NCBI GenBank assembly: GCA_003952965.2
Contig: CM025853.1
Coordinates: 24,620,584 to 24,684,583, forward strand
Direction: 5' to 3'
DNA length: 64,000 nt
DNA from: Morella rubra
Taxonomy: Eukaryota; Streptophyta; Magnoliopsida; Fagales; Myricaceae
A model generated the notes under the pieces. It saw nothing but the letters and a program-made list of their open reading frames with translations. It made no database searches and was not told the DNA's origin. Each line of letters begins with the position of its first letter. Position 1 is the first letter of the stretch. Positions 1 to 11,974 of this stretch are shown piece after piece. Made by a program: the position numbers and the translations under genes.

Positions 1-482
1 CAATTTCGCACTATGTGTCGACACATTGTCTTCTATGTGTCGACATCATGTTTTCATCTCTTGGGAGACAGTGCAATGTGTCACACATAGTCTTCAATGT
101 GTCAACACATTACACTTAGTCTGAAAATCTGTCAGCAGTGAATTTTTGCATTTTGGAGTTGGGCTCTCGGGTGTAGGTGCAATATGTCGACACTATGATG
201 CAATGTGTCGATACTTATAAGTGCTGGAGAGAAAAAAACAGCAACTTTAAAGCATCCAATCCATTCCAAACTTCTTTAAACACCTGCAATATGAAAAATT
301 GATCTTATCAACTTGTGTAATGGTGTTCAAGTGCACTTAGAAATATTTTAAAGAGATAACCTCAAACCTTTGAAATAAATCTTAGAAAATAGTGGATTGA
401 CAATGTAAAATCTAAAATCCTTCAAAACTTAAAATGTTTGTTATCATCAAAATCAATTATGGATTGTTTGCAAAACAAACCT
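1..482. repeat. Unclassified repetitive stretch with recurrent TGTCGACAC-like motifs
   Basis: No gene is seen. The first 230 bases repeat a motif close to ATGTGTCGACAC at irregular spacing in both orientations. The following part (about 290-480) has the look of the edge of a plant retroelement, including a GGGCTAACAC stretch, but no LTR pair or coding part is visible. The stretch ends where a CACTA-derived fragment begins. Classification as retroelement debris is inference. Confidence 0.3.
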
Positions 483-1632
483 TGGGCTAACACAAGCTAA
501 TTACTCTAACCGTTATAATCTAATTACACTAACGTTCCGTTAGTGTAATCACCTATTTAATTTTACTAATTATCCATTTAAATTGTTGATAAATTTAATC
601 TAGTGAAAAAATATAATTAATATAAAATATCAAAAATAATCCAAATACCGAACAAAAACAAAATCATAATGTCTAGTACAAGCCGGAGACGGTCCTTCAA
701 ATGATAAATAAATAATAGTGATAAAGCATAAATAGAAGACTAGTCCAAATCACGAGCTGCCTCTGGCTCGTCCAAATCTTGTCTGAGGGCATCACGAACA
801 TGCGTTAAATGCTCCTCTATATTATCCACCCGTCTGACGAGTGTCTGTAGTTGTACCAGAACGGTATGGACAGACTAGGACAACTAAGACAATTGTTCTC
901 TAATCTTTATTATTTCCATCCGCATAATATTCTGCTCTTCCGTTATAACCCTATCCGTTAGAGCAAGTTTGGTCTCCAAACCGGTCAAGCGACATTGGAG
1001 CTCCATGCACAACGAATGCGTCAGCTGCACTATCGCCTAAATACTCTCGTTTAACTCCGCTAAATAGGCATCTGCCCAAGCTGGTCGCTCTGTTTGTCCC
1101 CGACATTGGTGATACTTCTCTCAGAGCGTTCCATGGTGAACCTAGCAAAAACCGTCCGAACGTCAGCATAAACCGTTCGAACGAACATTAAACTGCGTCG
1201 TTTACATTTTAGAGCGTCCGAACATACAATGACATAACGTCCGAACATTTAAGAAAACTTTCGGAAGGTGTAAAAAGACGTCTAAACGTGTTTCGATGAA
1301 CACCAGCAAAACAGCCTAATTTGATATACACAAACAACACAACAAACTAAACAAGGGACGGTATTTAATCGAAATGCATGAAATTGAGAAGCAAATTCAT
1401 AATGGAAGTTTTATCTGAAGTTCCTTGAGAGATCTCAAATGGATAGTGAAAATGTTTGAGAGAAGAGTTTGAGAGAAGTGAGTGAGTTTGTGATTTTGAC
1501 AAAGTTTGGCGGTTTTAATGTGCCCAGTACCCGCCCGAACTCTGTAGATTCGAGTTCGGACGCTTCTCAGTGGTTATATTCACACGTGGCCCTATCAAAT
1601 TTAACGTCATTAAAATGCCCGATCCGAAAAGG
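483..1632 (-). mobile_element. Inverted fragment of a CACTA (En/Spm) 5' region
   Basis: This piece is the reverse complement of internal 5' sequence of the CACTA at 14015-15933. For example 660-700 mirrors 15580-15620, and 1590-1632 mirrors about 14580-14620. It contains many GTCCGAAC/CGTTCGGAC motifs typical of the subterminal zone of this family, and the complement of the family's coiled-coil reading frame (about 780-1200). Neither terminal CACTA sequence is present. It is fused at its right side, through filler DNA, to the truncated CER2-like copy A. Confidence 0.7.
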
Positions 1633-1670
1633 TTCTAGTGTCCAAGGGGTTCTAGTGTCCAAGGTTCTAG
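1633..1670. other. Templated filler DNA at a transposon/gene junction
   Basis: Between the CACTA fragment and the exon-2 remnant lie two and a half copies of TTCTAGTGTCCAAGG. Its core, TAGTGTCCAAGGGGTT, also occurs once in the exon itself about 100 bases downstream (near 1763-1779). Short direct repeats copied from nearby sequence at a breakpoint are a known mark of error-prone double-strand-break repair. That mechanism is inference. Confidence 0.55.
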
Positions 1671-1937
1671 TATACGGAGCAAAATTGACATTTGTAGACT
1701 TGGAAGAGGCTGATTTTTACGGACTGGAGTTGAATGGAGATAAACCAGAGGTTGTGCATTATAGTGTCCAAGGGGTTGGAGACGAAGGAGCGGTTTTCGT
1801 GCTCCCAAGGCCAAAAGGGTCTGGCATTGGCAAGGATCGAAGGTAGGATAGTGACGATAGCGTTACCGGAAGAACAAGTGCTGGAGCTGAAAGTCGAGCT
1901 GGTAAACAATGGTCTTGGAGGCCATGACCTGCCCTAT
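1670..1937 (+). pseudogene. CER2-like: CER2-like BAHD gene, copy A (3' fragment of exon 2)
   Basis: Only the last roughly 90 codons of exon 2 survive, starting at VYGAKLTFVDLEEADFY and followed by the conserved GVGDEGAVFVLP segment. They align with residues about 357 onward of copy C. Exon 1, the intron and most of exon 2, including the HILGD site, are absent, replaced by CACTA-derived sequence. Near 1842 the frame is lost relative to copies B and C (a few bases are missing after GIGKD). At 1935-1937 the ancestral TAG stop reads TAT. An AATAAA at 2039-2044, in the position used by the other copies, is preserved. The fragment cannot make a BAHD protein and is a relic of the first unit of the tandem array. 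Confidence 0.9.
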
Positions 1938-4900
1938 GTGTATATATATACTTGAGCCCGCGTATATGCTACGAACAAGAATTTTGATTTGTTAAGCGGG
2001 AGGCATATCGATTTTAGTATTTATATTTGTGGGGGGAAAATAAAAAGACCAACAAGGAGCTCTTGGTGATCGAAATATGCCCCTATTATCTGAAGATGCG
2101 AGTAAACCAGCCAAGGGAGTTCGTATTCCTGTAGCATGACTACTGGATTCATTAGGAATGTTTTGTTAGGCTATGTGGAGTCTGGTTTGTTATATCCGAC
2201 CCGGATAGTACCCGACCCGATTCGACGAAGAGCGTTTACGGTTTAAGAAAGGATATTTTGTGAGGCTTAGTCCATGGAGCGGAGGCTTGGGCCGATAGGA
2301 AAAATTTTTTGACCCGGTTTATTTGGTGATGCGGCGCCCCATGTCCTTTATAAGTGGTGCTCAGGGTTAGGGTTTTATGATGTCAAAAAAGTTTGTCCTT
2401 TTGCACCGTTTCATGTATGACAGCTGCCTCATTGTACTTTGATCAACAATAGTGAAATTTCTGCAATTCTGTGAACGTACCTTACATTGAGGGAACTACG
2501 TAAATCTCTGTGTCATTGTTTATTTCTTGTTCTTCTTATTTTTCGTTTCTCACGTTATTCTGCTAAGAGGGAATCGTATTTTTCCCAACATGTTCATCTA
2601 AATACCAGTACTATACTTCTTGCTATTGTTGATGTGATTAGTGTTTGTAATATCATGTTTGGGAACTCAGAAACGGAAAGAAAGAAAAACAGCAATAAAT
2701 TACACTTTACAAGATCAAGGATTCCTTCCCATCAAACTATTCTCGCGCCATGAAAAATTAACAAATCATTTTGTCACCACAATAATTATTTGCCGCTAAT
2801 AATGAGTTAGAATAGAAAGATAACAAATTTATCTCTTTATTTCCGCACTAATTTTTGCGATAAGTGACAAATTTACATTATATCAGAGCAAGTGTCTTGA
2901 ATTTGAACAAAGGATGATTTAACATGAGCTAATTCTATTTTTCGAAAAGATTAAAAAAAAAAAAAAACACTAACACAAACAGAGGTTTCTAATGGAATAG
3001 TGACGATAGGATAGTCATACTGATACATATCCATTAGGAGGACCAGAAGGACGAAACGAAAGAGAAGACTATATAAGGATCTCATTGCTTGGACAAATTA
3101 TGCCATCGACAAGAGTGTGGGACTTACAATTCGAGCTAGGGGCCTAATCCCACAAAGGTAACCTCATGCATGAATGGAGCCAAAAAAATGGTCACAGTCT
3201 GTCGACATACACGAGAGAGAGAGAGAGAGAGGACGTTACCCAATAATCTGTTTGAGGTAAAAGTTGCAGTAGAAACTCTTTCATGGCCTACAAACCACGT
3301 AAAGAAAAGTTCTCGTTCACATTCCAAATTTATTTCCGAGAAGTTGAGCAAGTTGTGGGGTATTTTCCTTAAATACCGACAGGCGACAGCCATTTTATAC
3401 CTGGGCTTGACAAGTCAGACACTTAGACATCACCTTAACAATGTGACCAGCTACTCGTCCTTTCTCCTCTGGTATTATAGATAGGAGAAAGGGAATCTGA
3501 TGGCACTGGACAACCAAGTTGGTACCAAGCGAGGCTTAAAGATTGAGCACTATGTTGGTGATTTGCCTCGGTCTTGGACTTTGTTGGCTGAAACGCATTT
3601 GGCAGTTGACACGCATTTGTTACATCCCATGTCCAACTCAAGAGAATCATTGCAGGATTTGAGAGGTGGGTTTTTTTGCCTTGTGGCATATCAAACTACT
3701 AATTCATTCAACAGGAACTCTTATTTACAAGCTTGTGCAAGTTTTAGTATATTTTTGTTTGATCTGAGGAGCTCTTCTAATTGAGAGTGTGAGGGAAACT
3801 AGATGTGGTCTTCGCAGCCCGCCACAATGTTGATTTGTAACATAGAACTCTTATTTACAAGAAATGCAAAATAGAGGAAAGGAAATTAGTGGCATTCATT
3901 TATTTACGTCTCCTGTTATCATTCTTTCTGATCCCATTTTTGTTCTCTAGTTGGCAGACCGGACAAATCTTGGTTCCTAATTGAATTCTAATTGGCACCA
4001 TTTCTATGGCTTAGTTTCCAAGATCTCTCTCCTTTTCCAACTTTCTTTCCTCCTCCTGTTCAGCCCTCTTCTTATTCACCTCGCGCGGCACAAATTAGCA
4101 GAATTACCCAAATGTCCAGTTTTCTATTCGGGTTTCCAGCTATAATTTACCCATGAAGGTGTCTCCATTTTTCACAAGAACAATTTATTTCTAAACTTCA
4201 AGTTTTTAATCAGCTTTCTCTCATTTACTGCAAGATATGTCAATCGATTTTTTTGCCCTTTTAACCGTTTTATTTTATTTTAATTTCTTTCGAGCTTTTT
4301 CTTCACCGGGTTCTTTGTCTACTGATTTGTTGGGGATGGGGCTTCACATGCACTTGTTTAAATAAATTAACGGTACTAGCAGCACTCAAAGCTGCCTCGA
4401 AAGATAATGGAGTCCACTAAACAGACTGATCTTCACATTGAGGAAATTAGAAAATAGACAAATAACAACTACTCTGTCTCTGCCCCATGTGTGCCTGAGT
4501 TTCGGGTATTATATATAATGAAATTCATAAATAATAAAATTATTTTCTTAACTTCAATTTACAAAACTCCTTTGTGAAATTATGCTATTATAATGTTGTC
4601 AAAAATTTAGTAAAACCATAAACTCAGACAACATAAAACTTCAGGTGAAAAAATCATTTTGTACCTGGAATTAAGTCTATTTATAGAGTCAATATCAGTT
4701 TAGAAATCCAAACTATCAAGTTGGTTGCATTGAACTCACAAATTAACAAAATTCATTAATGTGCATGCTTCTATTAAATCCCTTGGAAGGGGACTATATA
4801 GATAAGTTTATATGGTTCGAGACTTATCTATGGTTCGAGGACTCCATGCATGCAACGAATATGGTAGTTTGGACTTCCAAAAGTTACATTGACCTCATAA

Positions 4901-4938
4901 TTCGAGGTCCCAAAATGTTATTTCATCTAAACTTTATT

Positions 4939-4990
<52 letters not shown>

Positions 4991-5583
4991 ACTATTTTTG
5001 TTCTATTGGTCTTGGGGCCTAGTTGTAATTGATAATTTCTGGTCAATTTATTAACAGAACTTAGAGTGAAACTTATGATATTATTTGAAGAACTTCAATC
5101 TTTTTTAAAGTGATTTCTAAATGGGAATATTCTGTATACCTCTAGAGCAACTAATGAAAGTTGGAGGGAAAAGTGATGTATACGTAGAAGCCAAAATGAT
5201 TCGCACAAGGTTCAAAGCTTCTGTGTTTTGGGGCACATGATCTCAATACTCCTTTGTGAATAGATCTCGAGGAAGTTTTAACTGATGAATAGAACAGATC
5301 CACAAACACAAGACAGAGAATGCTAATTCACACACTCTTAAAGACAAGACACATAATGTTTTTCACTATGTTGCAACAACATTATATCGGTCACTGTAAA
5401 TCCTGATATTATTGGCCACTATTTTTTTCCTACTGTTCTGAGATTATTTTTTTTTTAGTAATAAAAACAATCCTTTGCATATCTACGCAAGGTTTAGATG
5501 GACTTGACCCAGTTAAAAAATGTACTAATAGATCTAAATTAAACGGAACTACAAACTTTAGACACTTGAACCAGCCCCATTAT
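1938..5583 (+). repeat. Downstream/intergenic flank of copy A (segmental repeat)
   Basis: This stretch follows the gene in copies A, B and C with only modest divergence (compare 37048-40188 and the three pieces of the B flank). No convincing gene is present. It contains a decayed TRIM-like retroelement piece with a TATCAGAGC primer-site-like motif (about 2800-2960), a (GA)n run (3213-3232) and a (TA)n run (about 4943-4987). A short open frame around 3500-3784 recurs in all copies because the DNA was duplicated. From about 5149 the sequence becomes the upstream flank of the next gene. Confidence 0.75.
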
Positions 5584-5588
5584 TAAAA

Positions 5589-6569
5589 TGAAAAATCCGA
5601 TTTAGACCCTAATAACACTTAGAAGGGGTGAATACGTGTTTTCCCTCTAATTAACAAATCAATAACAATTTTAAAACATGTTCTAAAATTTTTCAGCCTA
5701 GATATGCATAATAATCAACAAATAAGCAGCGGAAAATTAAAACAAACTTCAATCACACAAAGAGACAAGGATTTGGTGACGAAGTGGAAAATCTTTGAAA
5801 TACCATTCAAAGAAAAAACTACTCCGAGCTAGCAACCACCTAGAATCCACTAAGAAGAAAACCTTACAAACAGTGATTCAGACACGGGCAACCCTAAGTT
5901 GCTTGACTCTGACAACCCTGATGTAATAATCTAAGCCTCCCTGCTTAGACCCGCTCCGTGCGGCATTCCCCTCAGACCTTTGAGGATCTTCTTATGGATT
6001 CTTCACGAACAAACCTTGTTCTTCAGCACACCTTCAACACCATGAAGGTTACAGAGATATTTGGAGAAAGAATAGAGAAAAACTCATCAATGTTGAAGCA
6101 CAAATCTTCTTAGGTTTTTCTCTCAAGGAAGGAGGCACACGTATGCTCAATGGAGGCCTCAATAAAATTTTAGGCGGCCTACCCCGAAACCTAGTAAGGT
6201 TTCACGAGTTTTCAAAAGGAAAATTCAAAAATTTGGCAATTTTTGAAATTCGCCGGAAGTCGCTCGAGCGCTCGTCGAACGCTTATGTTTTGTCTGAAAT
6301 TTTAACTGAGCGCTCAAGCGCTCGTCAAATGCTTGTTGAACGTGATTGATTTTTCAAGGCGCTCGAGCGCTTGTTGAACGCTGTTGAATGTGATGGCTCT
6401 ATATGAAATTTTTCCAAGGTCAAGCGCTTGTTGAACATTAGTTGAACGTGATGAAGACTTTGGACAGACCATCAACTCTGAACTCTTAAACAAATGTGAG
6501 GACCAAAATTACAACTCGATCACGACATATTTTGGCACGGAATGATGCCAACACAAAAATGCACTAACA
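5589..6569 (-). repeat. 3' LTR of the SIRE-like copia
   Basis: About 980 bases matching 10616-11609. The part near 6230-6460 is rich in a GCTCGAGCG / TTGAACGC motif repeated in loose tandem. A second copy of the LTR tail plus adjoining internal sequence follows at about 6867-7149, so this end carries a local duplication. Confidence 0.8.
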
Positions 6570-8746
6570 AACTCCCCCTTTGACAATTCCGTGACAAAAC
6601 CCACATATATAAAATAAACAAAACATAGATCTTTGCTAATCACCAAAGCAATGACTATTTACATGAATATCAACCCTATGACCTAAAAGACGTGTTCAAG
6701 AGTCTTTGAATCTGTTACCTGACAAACACAATCTCAAAGACCAAGTGAAAAACAAAGAGAACAAACAGATATATGTAATTGAAGTTGCAAATGAAGTACA
6801 AAACAAAACATTAGCTCCCCCTTAATCTATTCTCCTCCTTAGCCACTTATTATTAGCTCCCCCTTAATCTTGAAATTCGCCGAAAGTCGCTCGAGCATGG
6901 GTCGAGCGCTAGTCAAACGCTATGTGTTGTCTGTCAAACACTCGTCAAACGCTGGTCAAACGCTGGTCAAATGCTGTGACTCTGTCTGTATTTTTTCAAA
7001 GGTCGCTCGAGCGTTTGTCGAACGCAGGTCAAACGTGATGAAGACTTTGGACAGACCATCAACTCTAACTCTTGAACAAATGTGGAGACCAAATATACAA
7101 CTCGATGACATATTTTGACAAGAAATTATGCAATACAAAATGCACTAACAAACTCCCCTTTGGCAATTCCGTGACAAAACCCACATATATAAAATAAACA
7201 AAACAAAGATCTTTGCCAATCACCGAAGCAATTATCTAAATTCATAAATATCAACCCTATGACCTAAAAGACGTGTTCAAGAGTCTTTGAATCGGTTACC
7301 TGAAAACATACTCTCAAAGACCAAGTGAAACCATAGAGAATCAACATGTATATAGAATTAGCAAATGAACTACAGTAACAAAACATTGCTCCCCCTAAAT
7401 CAATGCTCCCAATTATTCATACATTGCTCCCCCTTAATCTATCAACCTAGTTATTTATAGAGAATCTTCTCCCCCTTTTTGTCACGAATGGACAAAGGGA
7501 AACCAAATGCCACAGCTCATTGAGAAAATAAAATGGATGCAAACATGAAAATGAGCATCAACCGACATAAGAAATGCATATCACAAATAAGAGTAAAGGC
7601 ATAATCAAGGCACAATCAATCAAAACTAACATCAGTGCACAAAGGAAGAGGTGAATAAGAAAGACAACACACAATTTAATAATGAAATAAGAAAAAATTG
7701 ATTGAAAAGAGCAAATGAGCAAATGCCAAAAATCAGCACAAAATTCATGGAACTAAGAGATATAACCAAAATTCTCAAGAGCATGGAAAATCAATACAAG
7801 CTCATTGTATGATCATGGAAAATAATAGTCATTGATTTTATGCCACCCGTCTCTAAACAGTTTTAACATCAATAATTAAAAAATGTGAACTGCATACGTG
7901 TGTGAAATACGAAACACAATCAGAGAGGCTTAAGACCTTAATTTTGTGAGGGAGGTCAAAGCTAGCCAAATGAAACCATGAGTGAAAAGAGAGACATATC
8001 ACACCTGATGAAAGTCAAACCCAATGCCACTAGGACCTGAGTATGCAACTTTGTTGCTTGTTTTTCTCCCCCAAAATATGTTGCATCTTTTGCTTTTGCT
8101 TTTGCTTTTGCTTTTGTTTTTGTTTTTCCTTTTTTCTTTTCTTTTCTTTTCTCGAATAGTAACAACTTCTTTTGAAGTAGACAACTTCTTTTGAAGTAGA
8201 GAAAATCTTTCGGAGCTTATGACTCTGAGAGGGACAATGAATAAGGTCAGCTAGTCAAAGGTCAATTCAATCTGATGAACATGATCTCTTTCACTTGTGG
8301 TTGCAGACCCAAAACTCACACATGCGGTCAAGCCTCATCTAACCATATTCAGTGTGCACTGTGATTGGGTATAGCAAAAATACATTTGAAAATCATGTCA
8401 GCTAATACCAAAAAGAGACAATAGGCATGACTCTCAAATCATATTATAATCCAGACATAAATTGAGAAAGTATGTAAAAGATCATGCTCGAAAATCTCAA
8501 GTATGTCAATCAGGCCAATTACCAAATGTGCTGACAAAAGGCACACAACAATCATCAATTTTTTTTATTATTATTAAAAAAAATCACAAGGGAATAAAAG
8601 AACATGAACTCACAAGATAAGCAAACACACAAGAACGTAAATTTAAAAAAGAAATATAAATGCAACCTAAGTTAATGCATGCAAGAACAAAAAATACTCA
8701 GGGAGAAGAACATGTACCAATAGCCTTCATGTTGGCTAATAGGTTT

Positions 8747-10572
8747 TCATCCTTTTTCACCCAAATCTTCTTGACATATGTTGATTGTTTGGTCAAATTC
8801 TCCAACTTTGCAATTTATAATCATGGTGTGCTTAGTGAGAACCTTGATTTGGTTTTCAAGATTTGTATGCTCAGTGATGCAGAAAGGGTTACTATGTGTG
8901 TACTCTTGTGCTCTCAATTTAAAACAATTAGGTCTAATGTGACCTGTTTTTCCACAAAAATGACAAGAAGGAACAAATCGATGTGAAGTGTGTGTTTTAG
9001 GTGGAACAATATAAGAATGAGTATTCAGGGATGGAGAGTTAGTCTTTTTACCTTCACTCACCTTTCTCTGAGGAGCTTTAATTTCTGCTTGTTTGACTGG
9101 CAATGACGCAAGAATGAAGACAGTATTTGAAGTTGATGCACCACTCGACTCGTTGTATCCTAAACCTTTTCTATTTTCAGGTGTTGCTCCCAGGCTTAAC
9201 ATGTGGTCAAGCTTTTTAGACCCACTAGAGAATTGTTGAAGTTGAGCATTAGATTTCTCTAGTTTGCACTCTAAGTCTTTGACTTCAGCTTCAAGGGCCA
9301 AGTTCTTCAGTTTCAAGTCATCAGACAACTTGATGTATTCTTCAAGTGTGGCAGTGAGGTTATCCCTTTCAAGTTGAGTCTCATGAAGTTTCTCTAGGGT
9401 CATTTTATTTACCTTGTGTAGTTTCAGGCTTTCCCTAAAGAGTTTGTCATACACCTCTTGCAAGCTTTCTTCAGCATCAGATTCATCCTCTGATGTCTTC
9501 GTTTCTGAGTTAATATCCTGCAAATCACAATTATCAGTACTAGACATAAAACCATGAAATTTACCTGTTCTTCTTCATCACTGCTGGAATTTGATTCGTC
9601 GTCACTCAGTGAAGCATTCATAGCTTTTCCTTTCGACTTAAGATATGTTGGGCACTCAGATCTGACATGACCAAATCCTTGACACTCAAAACACGTCAAT
9701 TTTTTATTCTTGGACTCATTAGCAATGTGTTTATCTCTCTTCTCCTTTCTGAACCCACTGGAGCTACCATGATTCTTTTCAGCACCTTTATTAAATCTTC
9801 TTTGATCATCCTTTGATCTCAAAAACTTTCTGAATTTTTTGACTAGAACGCTGAAGTTCTCATCATTTAGAGATTCATCTGACTCAGAACAGACTTCTTC
9901 TTTACTAGATCTCAAGGCGATAGACTTGTTCTTCTTAGGCTGAGGCAATGTCTACTCATAAGTTTGCAGAGACCAAACTAGTTCTTCAATCTTCATCGTG
10001 TCCAAGTCTTTACTTTCCTCAATTGCTGTAACTTTGGGTCTGAATCTCTTAGGAAGAGATCTCATAACTTTTCTCACAATTCTACTTTCTTGTATCCTCT
10101 CTCCTAGGTTGTAGCTCGAGTTAACTATGTCATTTAGCTTTGCATAGAACTCATCAAACGTCTCATCTTCCTTCATTCGAATTTCTTCAAACTTTGTGGT
10201 CAACATCTAAAGCTTTGAGTTTTTAACGGTCTGGGTTCCTTCATGAGTAGTCTCTAAAATCTCCCAAGCTTCCTTAGAAGTTTCACACATAGAAATTCAC
10301 TTAAACTCATCAGCAGACACAGCCGTAAAAATAGAATGTAAACATTTGTTATTCCAATTACATTCATTGATCTCATTAATAGTCCATGTGCCAATATCTT
10401 TAGGTGTTTTAACACCTTCAACAGTAGAAGAGGGTGGCGACCACCCTTTAACACAAGAACTCCAAACTTGTTCACTAAAAGACTTCAAAAAGGTTTTCAT
10501 GCAAACTTTCCAGTACGCATAATTGCTTCCATTAAAATATGGAGGCACAGACAAAGACTGACTTTGATTCAT
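8747..10572 (-). pseudogene. gag-like region of the SIRE-like copia
   Basis: In the - direction this holds, in order, an N-terminal copia gag-type part (10297-10572), a middle part of the UBN2/retrotransposon-gag type (9952-10206), a CCHC zinc-knuckle part (9424-9948) and a long coiled-coil plus second CCHC part (8747-9547). The order is that of SIRE-like copia gag. The region is fossil: the parts lie in separate reading frames, so there are several breaks. No protease, integrase or reverse transcriptase was recognised between it and the 3' LTR. Confidence 0.75.
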
Positions 10573-10600
10573 CTAGACTAAGGGTCAAGGATCGAGTTTA

Positions 10601-10613
10601 GGCTCTGATACCA
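10601..10613 (-). other. Primer binding site of the SIRE-like copia
   Basis: The reverse strand reads TGGTATCAGAGCC, complementary to the 3' end of plant initiator tRNA-Met and standard for plant copia elements. It lies two bases inside the LTR that ends TTTTTCA. Confidence 0.85.
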
Positions 10614-10615
10614 AT

Positions 10616-11865
10616 TGAAAAATTCGTTTAGACCCTAATAACACTTAGAAGGGGTGAATACGTGTTTTCCCTCTAATTAACAAATCAATAACAATTTTAA
10701 AACATGTTCTAAAATTGTTCAGTCTAGATATGCATAATAATCAACTCAATCAACAAATAAGCAGCGAAAAATTAAAACAAACTTCAATCACACAAAGAGA
10801 CAAGGATTTGGTGACGAAGTGGAAAACCTTTGAAATACCATTCAAAGGAAAAACCACTCCGGGCTAGCAGCCACCTAGAATCCACTAAGAAGAAAACCTT
10901 ACAAACAGTGATTCAGACACGGCAACCCCAGTTGCTTGACTCTGACAACCCTAATGTAATAATGTAAGCCTCCCTGCTTAGACCCGCTCCAAGCGGCATT
11001 CCCCTCAGACCTTTGAGGATCTTCTTATGGATTTTTCACGAACAAACCTTGTTCTTCAGCACACCTTCAACACCATGAAGGTTACAAAGATATTTGGAGG
11101 AAGAATAGAGAAAAACTCATCAATGTTGAAGCACAAATCTTCTCAGGTTTTTCTCTCAAGGAAGGAGGCACAAGTATGCTCAATGGAGGCCTCAATAAAC
11201 TTTTAGGCGGCCTACCCCGAAACCTAGTAGGGTTTCAAGAGTTTTCAAAAGGAAAATTCAAAAATTTAGCAATTTTTGAAATTCGCCGGAAGTCGCTCGA
11301 GCGCTGGTCGAGCACTCGTCAAATGCTTATGTTTCTGTCTGAAATTATCAAGCGCTCGTTGAACGCTTGTTGAACGTGATTGAGTTTTTTGAAGGATGCT
11401 CGAGCGCTTGTTGAACGCTAGTTGAACGTCATGGCTCTGTATGGAATTTTTCTAAGGACGCTTGAGCTCTTGTTGAACGTTGTTGAACGTGATGAAGACT
11501 TTGGACAGACCATCAACTCTGACTCTTGAACAAATGTGAGGACCAAAATTACAACTTGATCACGACATATTTTGGCACGGAATGATGCTAACACAAAAAT
11601 GCACTAACAAATGTCAAACGCTTGTTAAACGTGATTGAGTTTCTCGAAGGACGCTCGAGCACTTGTTGAACGCTAGTTGAACGTGATGGCTCTGTATGGA
11701 ATTTTTCCAAGGACGCTCGAGCGCTTGTTGAACGTTAGTTGAACGTGATGAAGACTTTGGATAAACCATCAACTCTGACTCTTGAACAAATGTGAGGACT
11801 AAAATTACAACTCGATCACGACATATTTTGGCACGGAATGATGCCAACACAAAAATGCACGAACA
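10616..11865 (-). repeat. 5' LTR of the SIRE-like copia with duplicated tail
   Basis: Positions 10616-11609 match the 3' LTR. A further partial copy of the LTR tail follows (11610-11865), and the target duplication lies only after this second tail. Both ends of the element therefore carry extra LTR-tail material. Confidence 0.75.
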
Positions 11866-11974
11866 TAAAATATCAGTCAAATCATGATTTTGTTTATAGT
11901 TAGTTAGTTACACGTGCATCCACTAATTAATTAAATACGGTTCCTATAGGAATACAAATCTATCCTTTCAATTG

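Larger units (their letters stand above)
5589..11865 (-). mobile_element. Ty1/copia LTR retrotransposon, SIRE/Maximus-like, broken
   Basis: Element read from the - strand, flanked by a 5-bp target duplication TAAAA (5584-5588 and 11866-11870). LTRs begin TGTTAGTGCA and end TTTTTCA in its own orientation. The primer site TGGTATCAGAGCC (initiator-tRNA-Met type) lies at 10601-10613 and a purine-rich tract sits beside the other LTR. Only gag-like coding parts are recognised (8747-10572), with a zinc knuckle and a coiled-coil tail as in SIRE-type elements. It is broken by several changes. It occurs in the A flank only, not at the matching sites near 32820, 40083 and 59870, so it is younger than the array. 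The visibly diverged LTRs say it is not very recent. Confidence 0.85.

Noticed and set aside
1-230. Possible CRISPR-like array
   Set aside because: Repeat units are short, degenerate, in both orientations and unevenly spaced. The DNA is from a plant.
3170-3784. Short open frames recurring after each gene copy (also 26308-26657 and 37724-38340)
   Set aside because: They recur because the whole flank was duplicated. They have no consistent start, differ in frame and length, and match no family I know.
8086-8130. Lysine-rich open frames opposite the (CTTTTG)n run
   Set aside because: Simple-repeat artefact within a retroelement.
10601-10613. Possible tRNA-Met gene from the TGGTATCAGAGCC match
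   Set aside because: Only the 3'-end complement is present. It sits beside an LTR and is the retroelement primer site. No cloverleaf is nearby.
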